The notes below the pieces were generated by a model. The model had not been told where the DNA came from. It made no database searches and saw only the letters and a list, made by a program, of their open reading frames with translations. This document shows positions 54,557-64,000 of a stretch of 64,000 nt of DNA, one piece after another; within the stretch, counting starts at the first letter, position 1; the number at the start of each line of letters is the position of its first letter. This stretch comes from Lepidostoma basale (Eukaryota; Arthropoda; Insecta; Trichoptera; Lepidostomatidae): positions 158,522-222,521 of the forward strand of contig JAHDVF020001344.1 of the NCBI GenBank assembly GCA_022606425.2. Reading direction: 5' to 3'. A program made the position numbers and the translations under genes.

Positions 54557-54637
54557 TCAATATAATAACCCTACTGTGGTTAAATACAAAGTTGTTTTGT
54601 TTATATAATTATTTTAAATTTTTGTGTTCTTACGTAT

Positions 54638-55150
54638 AACTAACTAACTAACTAACCATCATGTCATTTTCCCGGAGGGGTAGGCAGAGAGGATGGATCA
54701 ACACAATGTTCTGTCCTGGCATACCTCTCGGGCTTCCTCTACATTAATTCATCGTACCATGCACGCACGTCGATTATTCCGACTTCGATTGTGGCCGCTT
54801 TTTAGTAATTGATTAATTTGGTTGCGCCATGTTTCCCTCGGCTTCTTTTTCCACTCACGCGGCTTGTGCACAACTTTTTAACCATTCTTCTCTCATCCAT
54901 TCGTTCCATATGTCCAAACCATCTCAAGGAACATTTTTTAATTTTATCCATGATGAAGTCATCTGCCTTACATTTCTCTCTTATTTCATCGTTTGGTATT
55001 CTATCATACAACGTTTTCCCGCACATTATTCTTAGTGATCTCATTTCTACGACGTTTATCCTGCTTTCATCCTTCTTTTGCTAGCTCCAAGCTTCACTTC
55101 CATACATGAGGGTTGGCACTAGAACTCTGTTGTGTACTGCCATTTTTGCT
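54638..55150 (-). pseudogene. RTE-like LINE ORF2 end and 3' UTR, best copy
   Basis: Minus strand, read right to left: SKRRMKAG-type start, MRSLRIMCGKTLYDRIPNDE, IREKCKADDFIMDKIKKCSL, RWFGHMERMDERRMVKKLCT, then GKRSRGKHGATKLINY (80 codons open, 54802-55044), then 3' UTR and (GTTA)n tail ending at 54640. The boxes IMCGxTLxDRIPNxEIR and RWFGHMxRMDE are typical of insect LINE ORF2 ends. This copy ties the many 3' UTR fragments to one family. Confidence 0.8.
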
Positions 55151-55770
55151 GCTGTGTGTTCTTACGTATTGTAGGGCAAAATAGAGTTTACTGCCTATTT
55201 AACTGGCACTGCGGCTAATGATATCTTGTAATATCAAAAATCGATTACAATTTTCTCTCGACGATGTGTATTACAATATTTGAACGATATCAAAAGATAA
55301 TCCGATTGAAAATTTATCGATAATTAAATCTGGTGCAACCACCCCCCGAAGCTGTAGCCCGTAACTCTGGTATATCAATACAGATTTAAAATAAATTGAT
55401 TTGTGCCTTTCGCATTATGATTGACAGAATTTCCTCACCCCTCACGTCATTCAATATTATTATATATTCACAATGTCAGACACATCTCTCCCCGGGGGAG
55501 CTGTGGTTCTCGAGTCACGAACATTCTTTGATCTATAAATTTAAAATAAAGGAAAATATTTGCTGCTTTAGCGGTATTTAATATTTTTTTCTTGGTACAA
55601 AGTATTAATTCAAAAAATTCTTTGAATATTTTGTTAATAATGAAAAAACTTGCGTATTCACCGCATGTTGGTTTATATTCAAAATACTAAAAAACACATA
55701 ATTTTTATTCGATAAATCGGGGTTTTCTGTTATTTGAAAAAAAAAGTTTTGTTTTGAAAATCATTTTTTA
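55151..55770. other. Unassigned sequence
   Basis: AT-rich with a few balanced blocks (CAACCACCCCCCGAAGCTGT, CTCCCCGGGGGAGCTGTGGT). No family or frame recognised. Confidence 0.3.
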
Positions 55771-55774
55771 TTAA

Positions 55775-55950
55775 GATTTGGATACTATGGCATATGGTTC
55801 TGAGTCGTGGACAATGACACTAAAAGAACAACAAAGAATCTACTGGTTTGAGAATAGAATACTTAGAATGATCCTGGAACCCAGACGCGGTGTTGCAGCG
55901 TGAACTTGGAGGCATAGGATCAACTAAGAGATTCGTACGAATGAAACATA
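55775..55950 (+). pseudogene. LINE RT fragment of a different lineage
   Basis: MAYGSESWTMTLKEQQRIYW-FENRILRMILEPRRGV, then RHRIN-EIRT corresponds to the LxYGSETWTLTxKxExxLxxFERKILRxIxGP box after the LINE RT domain. Only about 170 bp; a frameshift after RRGVAA. Confidence 0.75.
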
Positions 55951-56319
55951 TTTAAAAAAAAGGATTTTGTTTATTGAATTTATACTTAAAATTTTAAAAA
56001 TTAATATCTACCGAAAAATGCAACGCAACAATATATAAAACTTATAAGTATATGTTACTCCTATGAAAGTCTTATTTTATAAAAATTCAAAGGCGTTAAA
56101 TTATCCCCCGGCCCCACGTGGTTATTGTAATGTACCTAATGTAAATGCAAAACAAGTGTGTGCAAACCACTCCGTCTCATCCCTTTCCATCAAATATGGC
56201 GTCAAACATGCTTAGCTCACAGTTTTTCGTGTGTGGCATGCAATTTCATCACTTAGTCATTCTATTTACAACCCTGCATGCCGGGGGTGAAATACGACAA
56301 GTCACTTCTTGATATCTAG

Positions 56320-56640
56320 ATACTTTTGTTTGGCATTAGCTATAACTGCCACACTAAAGGCCCCAGGTTCGATTCTCCACAATGAAAGTATAAAAAAATC
56401 TTTGGTCTGGTAGAATTCACGTGATAATAAAAAGGGTTAGCTACCTGTTACATGTCATGAGAATTAATAGTTAAAAATTGTATATAGTAATCGGGTTCAA
56501 GTAACCTCATGTTTACAAAATATGGAAAGCAATGGAAAACTACCGTATTATATGCCCAAGTGACATCCCAGGAGCTAGCAATAAATATTAGATTATTGTG
56601 CAAACCAATCCCTAGAATTAAATCTATAAAAAAAACTATT
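56320..56640 (+). repeat. tRNA-derived SINE, longest body
   Basis: Box B GGTTCGATTCTCC at 56367, then TTTGGTCTGGTAGAATTCAC, GGTTCAAGTAACCTC, ATGGAAAGCAATGGAAAACT, CAAGTGACATCCCAGGAGC, CAAACCAATCCCTAGAATTAAA end. Upstream CATTAGCTATAACTGCCAC is a poor box A. Confidence 0.7.
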
Positions 56641-56899
56641 CAGTGTCCCAAAACTGACCCACAGATCTATTAAAAGAGGAAAAAGAAGAAAAATTCCAGG
56701 AGGAATATACTCGTACGAATACACTTCTCGGTATCTTCACACTGAGTATTTAGATATTAGTGTTTTAAAATAACTTTTCATTTAATATTCCTTCTCTAGG
56801 TTCTGAAATATTTAAAAAAACAGTTATTAAAATAAATTACTATATGCAGCATAAGTATATAATCTAATGTATCTTTTGGTAATCTGCAACATACTTAAT

Positions 56900-57085
56900 A
56901 AAAAAAATATTATAATGTGTGGAAGTGACATGTTTTGTCTATCTAAGGCTGTCTGGAATCAATTGTCTTTTCAAACATTCGATAACGCCTTAGGCGAAAC
57001 ATGTCATTCCCGTAAATTATATAATATTAAAACTTTCATCATAGAAAACAGACGTTTCATACGTATTCTTTTTTTTCTGTTTTGG
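56900..57085 (+). repeat. Family B arm
   Basis: ATTCGATAACGCCTTAGGCGAAACATGTCATTCCCG then ATAATATTAAAACTTTCATC and GAAAACAGACG. Core UCGAUAA. Confidence 0.6.
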
Positions 57086-57104
57086 AAATATTCTGTATTT
57101 TTGA

Positions 57105-57465
57105 GTTAGCGTTGTTTACCTGTACAGCGCAATGGTTAAACTCTAAACCCCCGTTCCAACATGGCATATTTTACGGCGTTACCCGCGGGCTGCAGTCATC
57201 CAGCGTGTTGTGTGTTCCGCAGGGGCCCAAATCGCCAGACCGTTGCATCAGCACAAAAAAGGATCCACTAAAATATTCAAATATTTTAGGACGCTTAAAA
57301 ATATCATCGATTTTTGCAACCCCCTTCCCCGTGCCGTAATACTTAGCCTCCCTCTGGGGGTGAACGGTTTAAGTTGAGGGGTGTAAAATGTCTCGTTAAA
57401 TGGTGTTGAATTTGATTGAAAAATCATAAATTTCTCCCCGAGGTTTATCGCCGAGTCTGCAGTGT
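57105..57465. other. GC-richer unique island
   Basis: CAAACCCCCGTTCCAACATGG-like, GTTACCCGCGGGCTGCAGTC, CCGCAGGGGCCCAAATCGCC. Open 85 codons on plus and 107 on minus, without recognised domains. Single-copy here. Confidence 0.35.
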
Positions 57466-58275
57466 TTTTACGACTCAAATATGTTGATTGGATGTATCTA
57501 AAAAGGAATTGAATATTTGAGTGATTCAATATTTTGAAACTAGCTTCAAATATACATGCGCTTGAAATCAATAAAATTCAAATAACTTGTTATGCTTCCT
57601 CATACTTCAATTCGCACACTGCAAATAAATCTTCGCTTAGTGTTGCACTAACATAGAAAACTTGAACAAATATGATTAAATTCGTACATTTATTTTATTA
57701 TTTATGGGAATTTTTTTAATTCATCACCATACATAAGAAACTAAAAAACAATTATTTATATAGTCCCTTTATTTTTTGAATTTTTTTTTATGTTTTTAAT
57801 AATTCATCGCACATAAAACTTTGAGATATGTCTTAAAAATTTTAGTAAGATTTATTATAATAAAATAAATAATAAGAAAGGAGTCAATAAAATATATCTA
57901 CTATTGAACGACTAGAATAACGTTTGAAATGTTTTTTTGTAATTTTTGTCTTTTGTAAACAGAATTTATTTATGAAATGAAATTCGTCGTATATAGAGCC
58001 TGTTAAAACTAAATCAGGGACCAAACTTCTTTCCCAAATACAACCCGAACTGTATTTCTATAACTGGGTACCGTATTTTAAAATAATAAAAATAGAGTTC
58101 AGTGTTGTTTTTGTTAACAAAAAATTATAACGCATCAATAGTGGGGTATCAATAATGAGAGGCCTCTCACGATAATTCCAAATTGAATCGAATTAATAAT
58201 GAAGTAAAATAATGAAATAATAAAAATGAAAACTTAACATAACAATGTGTATTGAAAAATAATGAACAAGTTATT
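57466..58275. other. AT-rich DNA, nothing recognised
   Basis: No repeat family or frame recognised. Confidence 0.35.
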
Positions 58276-58279
58276 AATA

Positions 58280-58555
58280 TTTATTCTATGTTCGCCATAC
58301 TTTGTGTTGTAGAGGTTTTATTTGTCCATTTTTATATAAATTATATACACAACACTACTCAAATTACATATCAGACATGTTTCGGACAACCAGTCCTTCT
58401 TCTGTGATACATATTATAAAGATACATATTTAAAATATTATAAAATTGTTTACAAATTTGATCAATTTTGACAGATGTTTAAAATATTTATTTGGAACTT
58501 TAAGATTTATTTACACAAAGTATATAAAAATAAGAAAAGACAAATAAGTTATTAG
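58280..58555 (-). repeat. Family C palindromic repeat
   Basis: TATGTTCGCCATACTTTGTGTTGTAGAG, TATATACACAACACTAC, then minus arm: stem I GUAUCA/UGAUAU, core CAGAAGA (position 4 changed), extra A, GGAC/GUCC, GAAACAUGUC. Right arm reduced. Confidence 0.65.
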
Positions 58556-58619
58556 TAGCTTAATCCGAAATAATATATTTTGATTTTAATCATAACTAAA
58601 TAAATGTTAATTAATATAA

Positions 58620-59240
58620 AATTCATTGAGTGATTAATAAATATAAATATCTTTTAGCAGATTTATTTAAGAAAATATATCGAAAACTGGTTATACGAGA
58701 ATTTAATGTAAATTTTATTTTCCTAAATCTTTCGCCTAGGCCCCAAATAACTGCGCGTAATAAAAACGAATCACTTGTTTTTAAAGCATTGTTGTTTCCA
58801 AAAGTTCCAAACAAAAGTAAATAAGTCGTTAATAAAAAGCCGATGCAAAACATTTTCAATAACCCTTGAGCCGACTTCCTTCAGTAATGATTTTCTTCCC
58901 ATTCGAGTGCGCGAATTGATTAAAAACAAAGTTAATTTCCAAAAAGCCTCGTCGCCCTGCCCGCTGCTCCGTTCGGGGGATTTCATCTGCAAGTTTCTTT
59001 CAAAATTACTCTCAAAACACCTGCACAACTTTCAATTCGCCGTGTGATGAGGTTGATTACTGAACATTGTTCAAAGCACTTTAAAAGATGCACCCACCCG
59101 AGAAATACACAGCCCTCGCCCCTGTCGGCCGCCCCCGCTTTATCCATTCCCGCTGCCTTCTCCGTGATGGGGTGGGATTGAACATAAATGATTTGATTAA
59201 TCGGATATAAATGCTGCTCCAAATTGGCGGACAGCATTGA
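58620..59240. other. Unique region with GC-richer core
   Basis: 58860-59240 is balanced and single-copy (CGTCGCCCTGCCCGCTGCTC, TCGCCCCTGTCGGCCGCCCC, AACATAAATGATTTGATTAATCG). Both strands open for about 85-90 codons, no domain seen. Candidate conserved non-coding element. Confidence 0.35.
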
Positions 59241-59835
59241 AAACAGGTTAGAAACTAATTAATTTTGTTGTTGAGTATTACTAAAAGTGAATATTACGAG
59301 TTTAATACTAAAATAATTCACCAATGATAAGAAATAATTACTTCTGGGATAAACGACTATTGTAGAAAATCTTGAAATATTTTTCTCGTGTATTTTTTAA
59401 GGTGTTTGAACAAAAAAGTTTAGAAATATAAAAAAGGGAAATATCAGTACTATACTTTAATTAATACTACGAAAGGAAACTATGTTGTCTAGAAGTTTTA
59501 TTTTATTTCACGGGAGTGACATACTATACTTTTCTTTCAAATATCACTTTTCAAGTGTTTTATAAATAATAGTGCGAATTGTCTCGCATTTGAGGACTAA
59601 ATATTAAAATAATTCAAAACCTTTTATTTAAATTTAAAATAATACGTAACGACACTTCGTGGTATAATATAGCAAAGAGGACACTGATTGATATGTAGAC
59701 TCTTCTATAGAGATATATTACAAAATACTAATAAAATAAAACAGAAATAAACACTGTAAACGGGGTTGTTAAATACATAAAAATTATAATTTGCCTTATT
59801 AAAAAGTTTTTTCGATTTTAATTTAAAAAAAAACT
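59241..59835. other. AT-rich DNA, nothing recognised
   Basis: No feature identified. Confidence 0.35.
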
Positions 59836-59839
59836 AAAA

Positions 59840-60005
59840 CAAATGAAATCGTCAGTTTTCTAGGAGTTTTATTTTACAAGACATTTGATAATGCCTTTGA
59901 AAGGCTATGTCATTCCAAAATATAATATAACACGTATAAAACAGACGTTTTATTCGTTTTAATTATTGAATACGGAGTTTTATATCATTGTTAAATAATC
60001 AATTA
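59840..60005 (+). repeat. Family B repeat
   Basis: GTCAGTTTTCTAGGAGTTTTATTTTA, ACATTTGATAATGCCTTTGAAAGGC-TATGTCATTCC, AAACAGACGTTTTATTCG, CATTGTTAAATAATC. The GAAAC box is deleted. Confidence 0.55.
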
Positions 60006-60199
60006 ATATGATTTAAATATATTTTCACTTTACCATTAAGCAACTTTATTTTTTTCAAATTTAATTCCAACTGATAAAATAAATCAAATATCCGCTTTTC
60101 ACTAAGATCTCATATCATGAAACACACTCCAAAATATTTATCACTGCGCAAATATAAAAGACGCAATCGAATTACCAGCTTGTTTGCAGAGAAAAAAAA

Positions 60200-60420
60200 T
60201 TCATTGCCTAATACCTCGTGTACAGATTTAAATACAATATCCCAGCGCACCCGCAAATTCTCTCTATATTGGGGGAGATCCCAGTCTCCCCTTTATCAGT
60301 CATATCCCTTGATAGGGTGGGGATGGTGGGGGGTGAGCGGGGGGGGGGGGACGCGGGCAAATGGCCCGAAATACTTTTCGCATCGACGCAATGAACAAAC
60401 AAGACGAAAGTGAATGCTTG
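60200..60420. other. GC-richer unique island with long G tracts
   Basis: Plus strand 60315-60357 contains GGG, GGGG, GGGGGG, a run of about 14 G, and GGG separated by short loops: a strong G-quadruplex motif. Surrounding sequence is single-copy. Confidence 0.5.
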
Positions 60421-60604
60421 TAAATGCAGACGTAATTTAAAAAATATCGATTACACTTAATAAAGTTAACTAAATAAGCACAAGATTCATCAAATCACCT
60501 GGACTATGCTATCTACGAACAGCATATTATCTTTTGTCATAAATTATCCAAGGTTGGATAACATTTTTTTTGTTAAGAGAAGTAGAAAAAATATTTTTAG
60601 CATA

Positions 60605-60885
60605 AGTAGAGTTTTAGCAATCTACCTCTGGTGACACCGGTGGGAAGAGCAATTAGTCTGCTGAACGCGGTCTCCTCGGAGATCGCGACGTCTTTTATAT
60701 TAGTGAAAGTACGTTCAAATACTCTTGACTTTAAAAGTATCTTGTCTTCCTAATGTCGAACCATCACAAATGCGTTTCTGGTATTATGTTGTATGTATAT
60801 AATATTTGACCTGTACTCAATAGACGGCTTAAACATTTATGCTGTTTGGTAAATAAACTGATTTGATTTGATTCGATTTGACATA
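60605..60885 (+). repeat. Repeat Z, partial
   Basis: CTACCTCTGGTGACACCGGTGGG, CTGAACGCGGTCTCCTCGGAG, GTGAAAGTACGTTC, tail TAAATAAACTGATTTGATTTG. Confidence 0.7.
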
Positions 60886-60889
60886 CCAT

Positions 60890-60965
60890 TCCATATAAAA
60901 TTCAATAAAACTTCTAAAAGACAACCGTTTTCATTTATATTAATAATATACACAACGGTGTTCAA
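60890..60965 (+). repeat. Family B outer arm
   Basis: CATACCATTCCATATAAAATTCAATAAAACTTCTAAAAGACAACCG. Confidence 0.45.
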
Positions 60966-61149
60966 TTGGATATGTTAGCAGCTATCACAAGTATAGTATA
61001 ATATGAATGACTATAAAGTGAGTGCTTGAAAAAAAGTTTTTTTGGTGACCGCAGAAGTGACATAAATACACACGATTTTATTATTTTAAGGAATACAAAA
61101 TCATTACATTTCAATACAGAATAATATGTATTTCAGCAGTTTCGTTTGA

Positions 61150-61500
61150 AAATATTATAAAATTGATTCAAGATTTGCTTGTGGCATTTCCTTCCATCGC
61201 TTCATTCACTGGACGTATCCAAGTCAACCCTTGTTATGTACGTGCACCGGCGATATTTCCTCAGTTTTACAATTTGGCCGTTTATCATTCTCTGTTCCGG
61301 GACGAGATCTGTTTGTATTGCGATATTATGTATTGGTAGGGCGCTGCCAACCTTCACTGTGTTACTGGAAAACTGGAATAGGTCCTCCCTCCCTTTGGAA
61401 AACATTGATTCCTCGGAATACCTAAGACGGGCCGCACTCACTCGTAAACGAAAGCTGTTACTGCCTAATAAATAAAAGCAATAAAATAGTTGGATGGTGA
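61150..61500. other. Balanced region with overlapping open frames
   Basis: Open 98 codons on plus (61179-61475) and 110 on minus (61202-61534). The plus peptide ends ALTRKRKLLLPNK; neither resembles a family I know. Possibly a decayed transposon ORF or a conserved element. Confidence 0.3.
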
Positions 61501-61589
61501 TTCTTTTACCGCGTTTATAAGGGTACGAACACAATTAATAAGCAAGAGGTGTACGAAGCCGGTAGCTGAACAAAATCCTAGTATTTTGG

Positions 61590-61685
61590 TTCACTGAAGC
61601 TTGCTTGATTGATTTGATTGTGCCACGTTTTCCTAGGCCTTCCTCTATTTCGAGCTCCGTTCACGTCGTTTACATTAACCTTATG
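61590..61685 (-). repeat. RTE-like LINE fragment
   Basis: TTGATTGATTTGATTGTGCC, ACGTTTTCCTAGGCCTTCCTC and TTCACGTCGTTTACA match the ORF2-end region at 19.1 and 45.8 kb. Confidence 0.55.
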
Positions 61686-61928
61686 AATAAAATAAAATAA
61701 AATACAGATTTACATTAATATACGGACTGCGATGTTCAATTATATATTTTAACAGCTGTCTAAGTATATTACGTGAAACCACAGAGTGAGTGCTTTGCCA
61801 AAAAAAAAAACAATATGAAACATGAAATTAAAAAAATCCACGAACACGTAAACGTCTTAAAATTTTGATACGTTATAAACTGAAGGTATTTACACATATA
61901 TACCCTTATTTATTACGTTATAAAGTTA

Positions 61929-63056
61929 TTAGGGGTACCCATAAGTAATGTCGTTTTTTTCGATGTGTCATCTTTAGAATAGTCTCCTTCGGTCTGTTAT
62001 GCAGTAAGGGCGTGTTATAAGTTTTTATTGTGTAGCTGCTACCTGCTAGTGGCCTTGAGACAAAATAAAACGGTTTCTTTATACCTCTGACAACAATGGT
62101 AGAGACGTGTCTGTTGGAACAACATATGCGGAGTAGTATACTTTTTCAATATCATTTGAAAAAGAAAGCGACAGAAGCTACGAAGGATATTTGCGAGATT
62201 TACGATGACATATTGGATGTCAGGAAATGCCAACGATGGTTCAAAAAATTTAAATCTGGTGATTTGTGTTTGGAAAATGAGCCTCGAAGTGGACGACCCG
62301 TCCAAGCGGATGAAGCAGCCGTGAAGTCGGAAATCGAAAATGACCCGATGCTGACCATTGAGAAATTATCGAAAAAGGTCGGTACATCCTGGTCCATTAC
62401 TCAAAGGATCCTAAAGAAGTTGGGCAAGATTAAAAAATAAGGTGTTTGGGTCCCACATGCATTGACCGACCGCAACGTGGCTCAACTGCTCAGCATCACC
62501 AGATTATTGCAAGAAAATAAACAAATAAGCCCATTTCTTTGTGACTTTGTGACTGGTGATAAGAAATTGGTTTTTTTTCAAACGTAACGATAAAAAAACA
62601 ATGGCTAAAATGCGGACAAAATGCCGTTTAAACCCCTATATGGTCGTTTCATTTAAAAAAAAGGGTTATTATGTGTATGGTGGGATTCGAAAAGAATCAT
62701 TACCTTCGAACTATTACCACAAGGTCGGACAGTATCAGCAGAGTTATACTGTCAACAGTTGGATAGCTTTAATGAAGCACTACGCCAAAAGGCCAGCTTT
62801 GGTGAATAGACGCACCATTACTCTTCAGCACGATAACGCGTGACCTCATGTTGCGAAATTGTGAATACAGCCCTATCCGAATATTTTCAGTCTAAATCTG
62901 CTGAATTTTACAAGAAGGACATGGATGATTTGAAAAACAGGTGACAGAAGGTTATATATAATATGGGGAATCATTTAATTTTAGAAAAGTTAAGTAAAGT
63001 ATAATTTTTTTTTTAAATCATTGAAAAAAAACGACATTACTTATGGGTACCCCTAA
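61929..63056 (+). mobile_element. Second mariner, internally deleted
   Basis: 1128 bp. Inverted repeats TTAGGGGTACCCATAAGTAA...CGTTTTTTT at 61929 and the exact complement ending TTATGGGTACCCCTAA at 63056, identical over about 31 bp, flanked by TA (61927-61928; 63057-63058). About 150-200 bp shorter than a full mariner because the transposase 3' part is deleted. It belongs to a different lineage from the 35.4-kb copy. Confidence 0.95.
62096..62960 (+). pseudogene. Mariner transposase, dead
   Basis: Paired HTH region: QHMRSSILFQYHLKKKATEA, CQRWFKKFKSGDLCLENEPR, SGRP, then TSWSITQRILKKLGKIKK and a TAA at about 62438 where Gln is expected before GVWVPHALTDRNVAQ. First catalytic Asp kept in FVTGDKKL (family GDEKW). 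Second Asp kept in LQHDNA (62825-62842), followed by a stop in place of Arg. The region with the third Asp (YSPDxxPSDYH) is deleted: sequence jumps to EYFQSKSAEFYKKDMDDLKN. Several further stops. Confidence 0.9.
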
Positions 63057-63109
63057 TATATTTGTGGAAATAAGAGTGTTCTGAACTGGTAAAAAAAAAG
63101 GTTTTTGAG

Positions 63110-63515
63110 TTTGCATTATATATATCGAAATGTTCTCGCTGGTCTTATTATGTCTTCTTCTTTCTCTTTGCCATTTCCCACTTTTTGGGGATCGGCCCTC
63201 CGAACATGTTTTCTCCAGCCGGCTTGTGTCTGCTCTCTTTAGAGTCTTTGCTGGTCTTGTTACGTATTGTTCTAAAATAATGTCTACAGTACTGACATAT
63301 TTCTTCGCCAGCTTGTCTCCATCCACTGCTGGACGTAAGCCAGTCTACCCCCCACGCCATCCTTTTAATTCTCTTCCTAGTGCTCTCTTGGCCCTTCCAG
63401 CCGTCCTTACAATGTCATAGCTCCACCTGGTAGGCTGTCTCCCTATACTTGTCCTGCCCAACCTTGGCCTCCATGTAGTAACCCTCTGGCTCCATCTTCC
63501 ACCATCCCGCAATTA
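63110..63515 (-). pseudogene. LINE ORF2 end and 3' UTR
   Basis: Minus strand with frame changes: WSYDIVRTAGRAKRALGREL, KGWRGGWT, LAYVQQWME (typical LINE end), then WRKHVRRADPQKVGNGKEKE in the UTR-proximal part and GAAGAAGACATAATAAGACC. A fifth LINE lineage in the window. Confidence 0.7.
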
Positions 63516-64000
63516 TCAATATATTTAAATTATCGCAGTAGTAGTAAAACAAATACATATTTTATTAATTTCAGACAATATTCATGTGTATATAACAAAA
63601 TCACAAAATGTATTATTAATGACCACAGAAATCATTTCGTTTCTATATCTTAAAAAAACTGAAATTGGAATTAAAATTATAATACAAATTAATATAATTT
63701 TGCGGATATCAGCTTATCACCGCTACTACAAGAATAATTAAATTAAATTCTATGACTTTAAGCATATAATAAAATCAAATCTCTTTCTTCAAGAAGTCGT
63801 TTTACTCAAATATACGGAGTTTTAGATATGTAATTTTTTAAGACGTAGAAGTACGCTTTTTTCAACATTTTATAAGTTAAGGGTATTTAAAAAAGGTGAA
63901 ATGAATAAAGAGACGGAAGAATTTAAATATAGAAGATATATAGGAAACTAAATGAACTTAAAATAAATGGCGCAATCAAAGTCATCACTGCAAATAAAAA
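63516..64000. other. AT-rich DNA; family B trace
   Basis: 63780-63830 has CTTTCTTCAAGAAGTCGTTTTACTC and ATACGGAGTTTTAGAT, a decayed family B outer arm. Nothing else recognised. Confidence 0.35.

Larger units (their letters stand above)
54375..54615. repeat. Family T near-perfect 230-bp palindrome
   Basis: Arms 54382-54480 and 54513-54612 are almost identical complements (AAATAATTATATAAATAAAA...TTATATTGATGCC versus GGCATCAATATAATAA...TTTTGTTTATATAATTATTT), around a 33-bp centre that is itself inverted (GTATAACAACT/AGTTGTTATAC). High arm identity implies a recent insertion or gene conversion between arms. It carries one hammerhead-like fold on each strand. Confidence 0.9.

Noticed and set aside
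1..64000. CRISPR array or operon-like gene cluster
   Set aside because: No regularly spaced short direct repeats with unique spacers, no ribosome-binding sites and no tandem co-directional genes; composition and repeats are those of an insect nuclear genome.

Overview
The window is AT-rich animal nuclear DNA, most likely from an insect. I infer this from two mariner transposons, two TC...CTAG Helitrons, an 8-bp-TSD hAT MITE, tRNA-headed SINEs, many 3' ends of non-LTR retrotransposons, and the lack of operons or long open frames. I recognise no host protein-coding gene, rRNA, functional tRNA or CRISPR array. It reads as an intergenic stretch or a large intron filled with mobile elements, with a few GC-richer unique islands that may be conserved non-coding elements.

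Layout: 1-9 kb holds a hAT MITE nested in a tRNA-like SINE, LINE reverse-transcriptase remnants (3.2-4.1 and 8.1-8.6 kb) and palindromic repeats. 9-20 kb is dense in palindromic repeats and RTE-like LINE 3' ends. 21.55-23.82 kb is a non-autonomous Helitron on the minus strand. 25-35 kb carries palindromic repeats, LINE tails with ATT microsatellites and an RT fragment with a YADD box. 35.41-36.70 kb is a complete-length but dead mariner with 2-bp TA duplications. 37-48 kb repeats the same families plus several unique GC-rich islands. 48.33-54.07 kb is a 5.7-kb mosaic Helitron inserted at an A/T dinucleotide inside a palindromic repeat. 54.4 kb has an almost perfect 230-bp palindrome. 61.93-63.06 kb is a second, deleted mariner.

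The most interesting signal is a set of short palindromic repeats that share no overall sequence yet share one RNA layout: stem I, CUGANGA (or a variant), one extra nucleotide, stem II, GAAAC, a tiny self-complementary stem III, then GUC or GUU. This is the hammerhead self-cleaving ribozyme core in the minimal form known from Penelope-like retroelements and animal retrozymes. At least six families with different stem sequences but preserved pairing occur here, usually as head-to-head pairs. The most abundant family has changed two core positions together (C3 to U and G8 to A), which would keep the 3-8 base pair.

The second notable object is the large Helitron. Its termini point right, its Rep/helicase remnants point left, and it carries four tandem copies of an exon-like cassette with splice-site-like borders, followed by a captured LINE end that is also present in the other Helitron.
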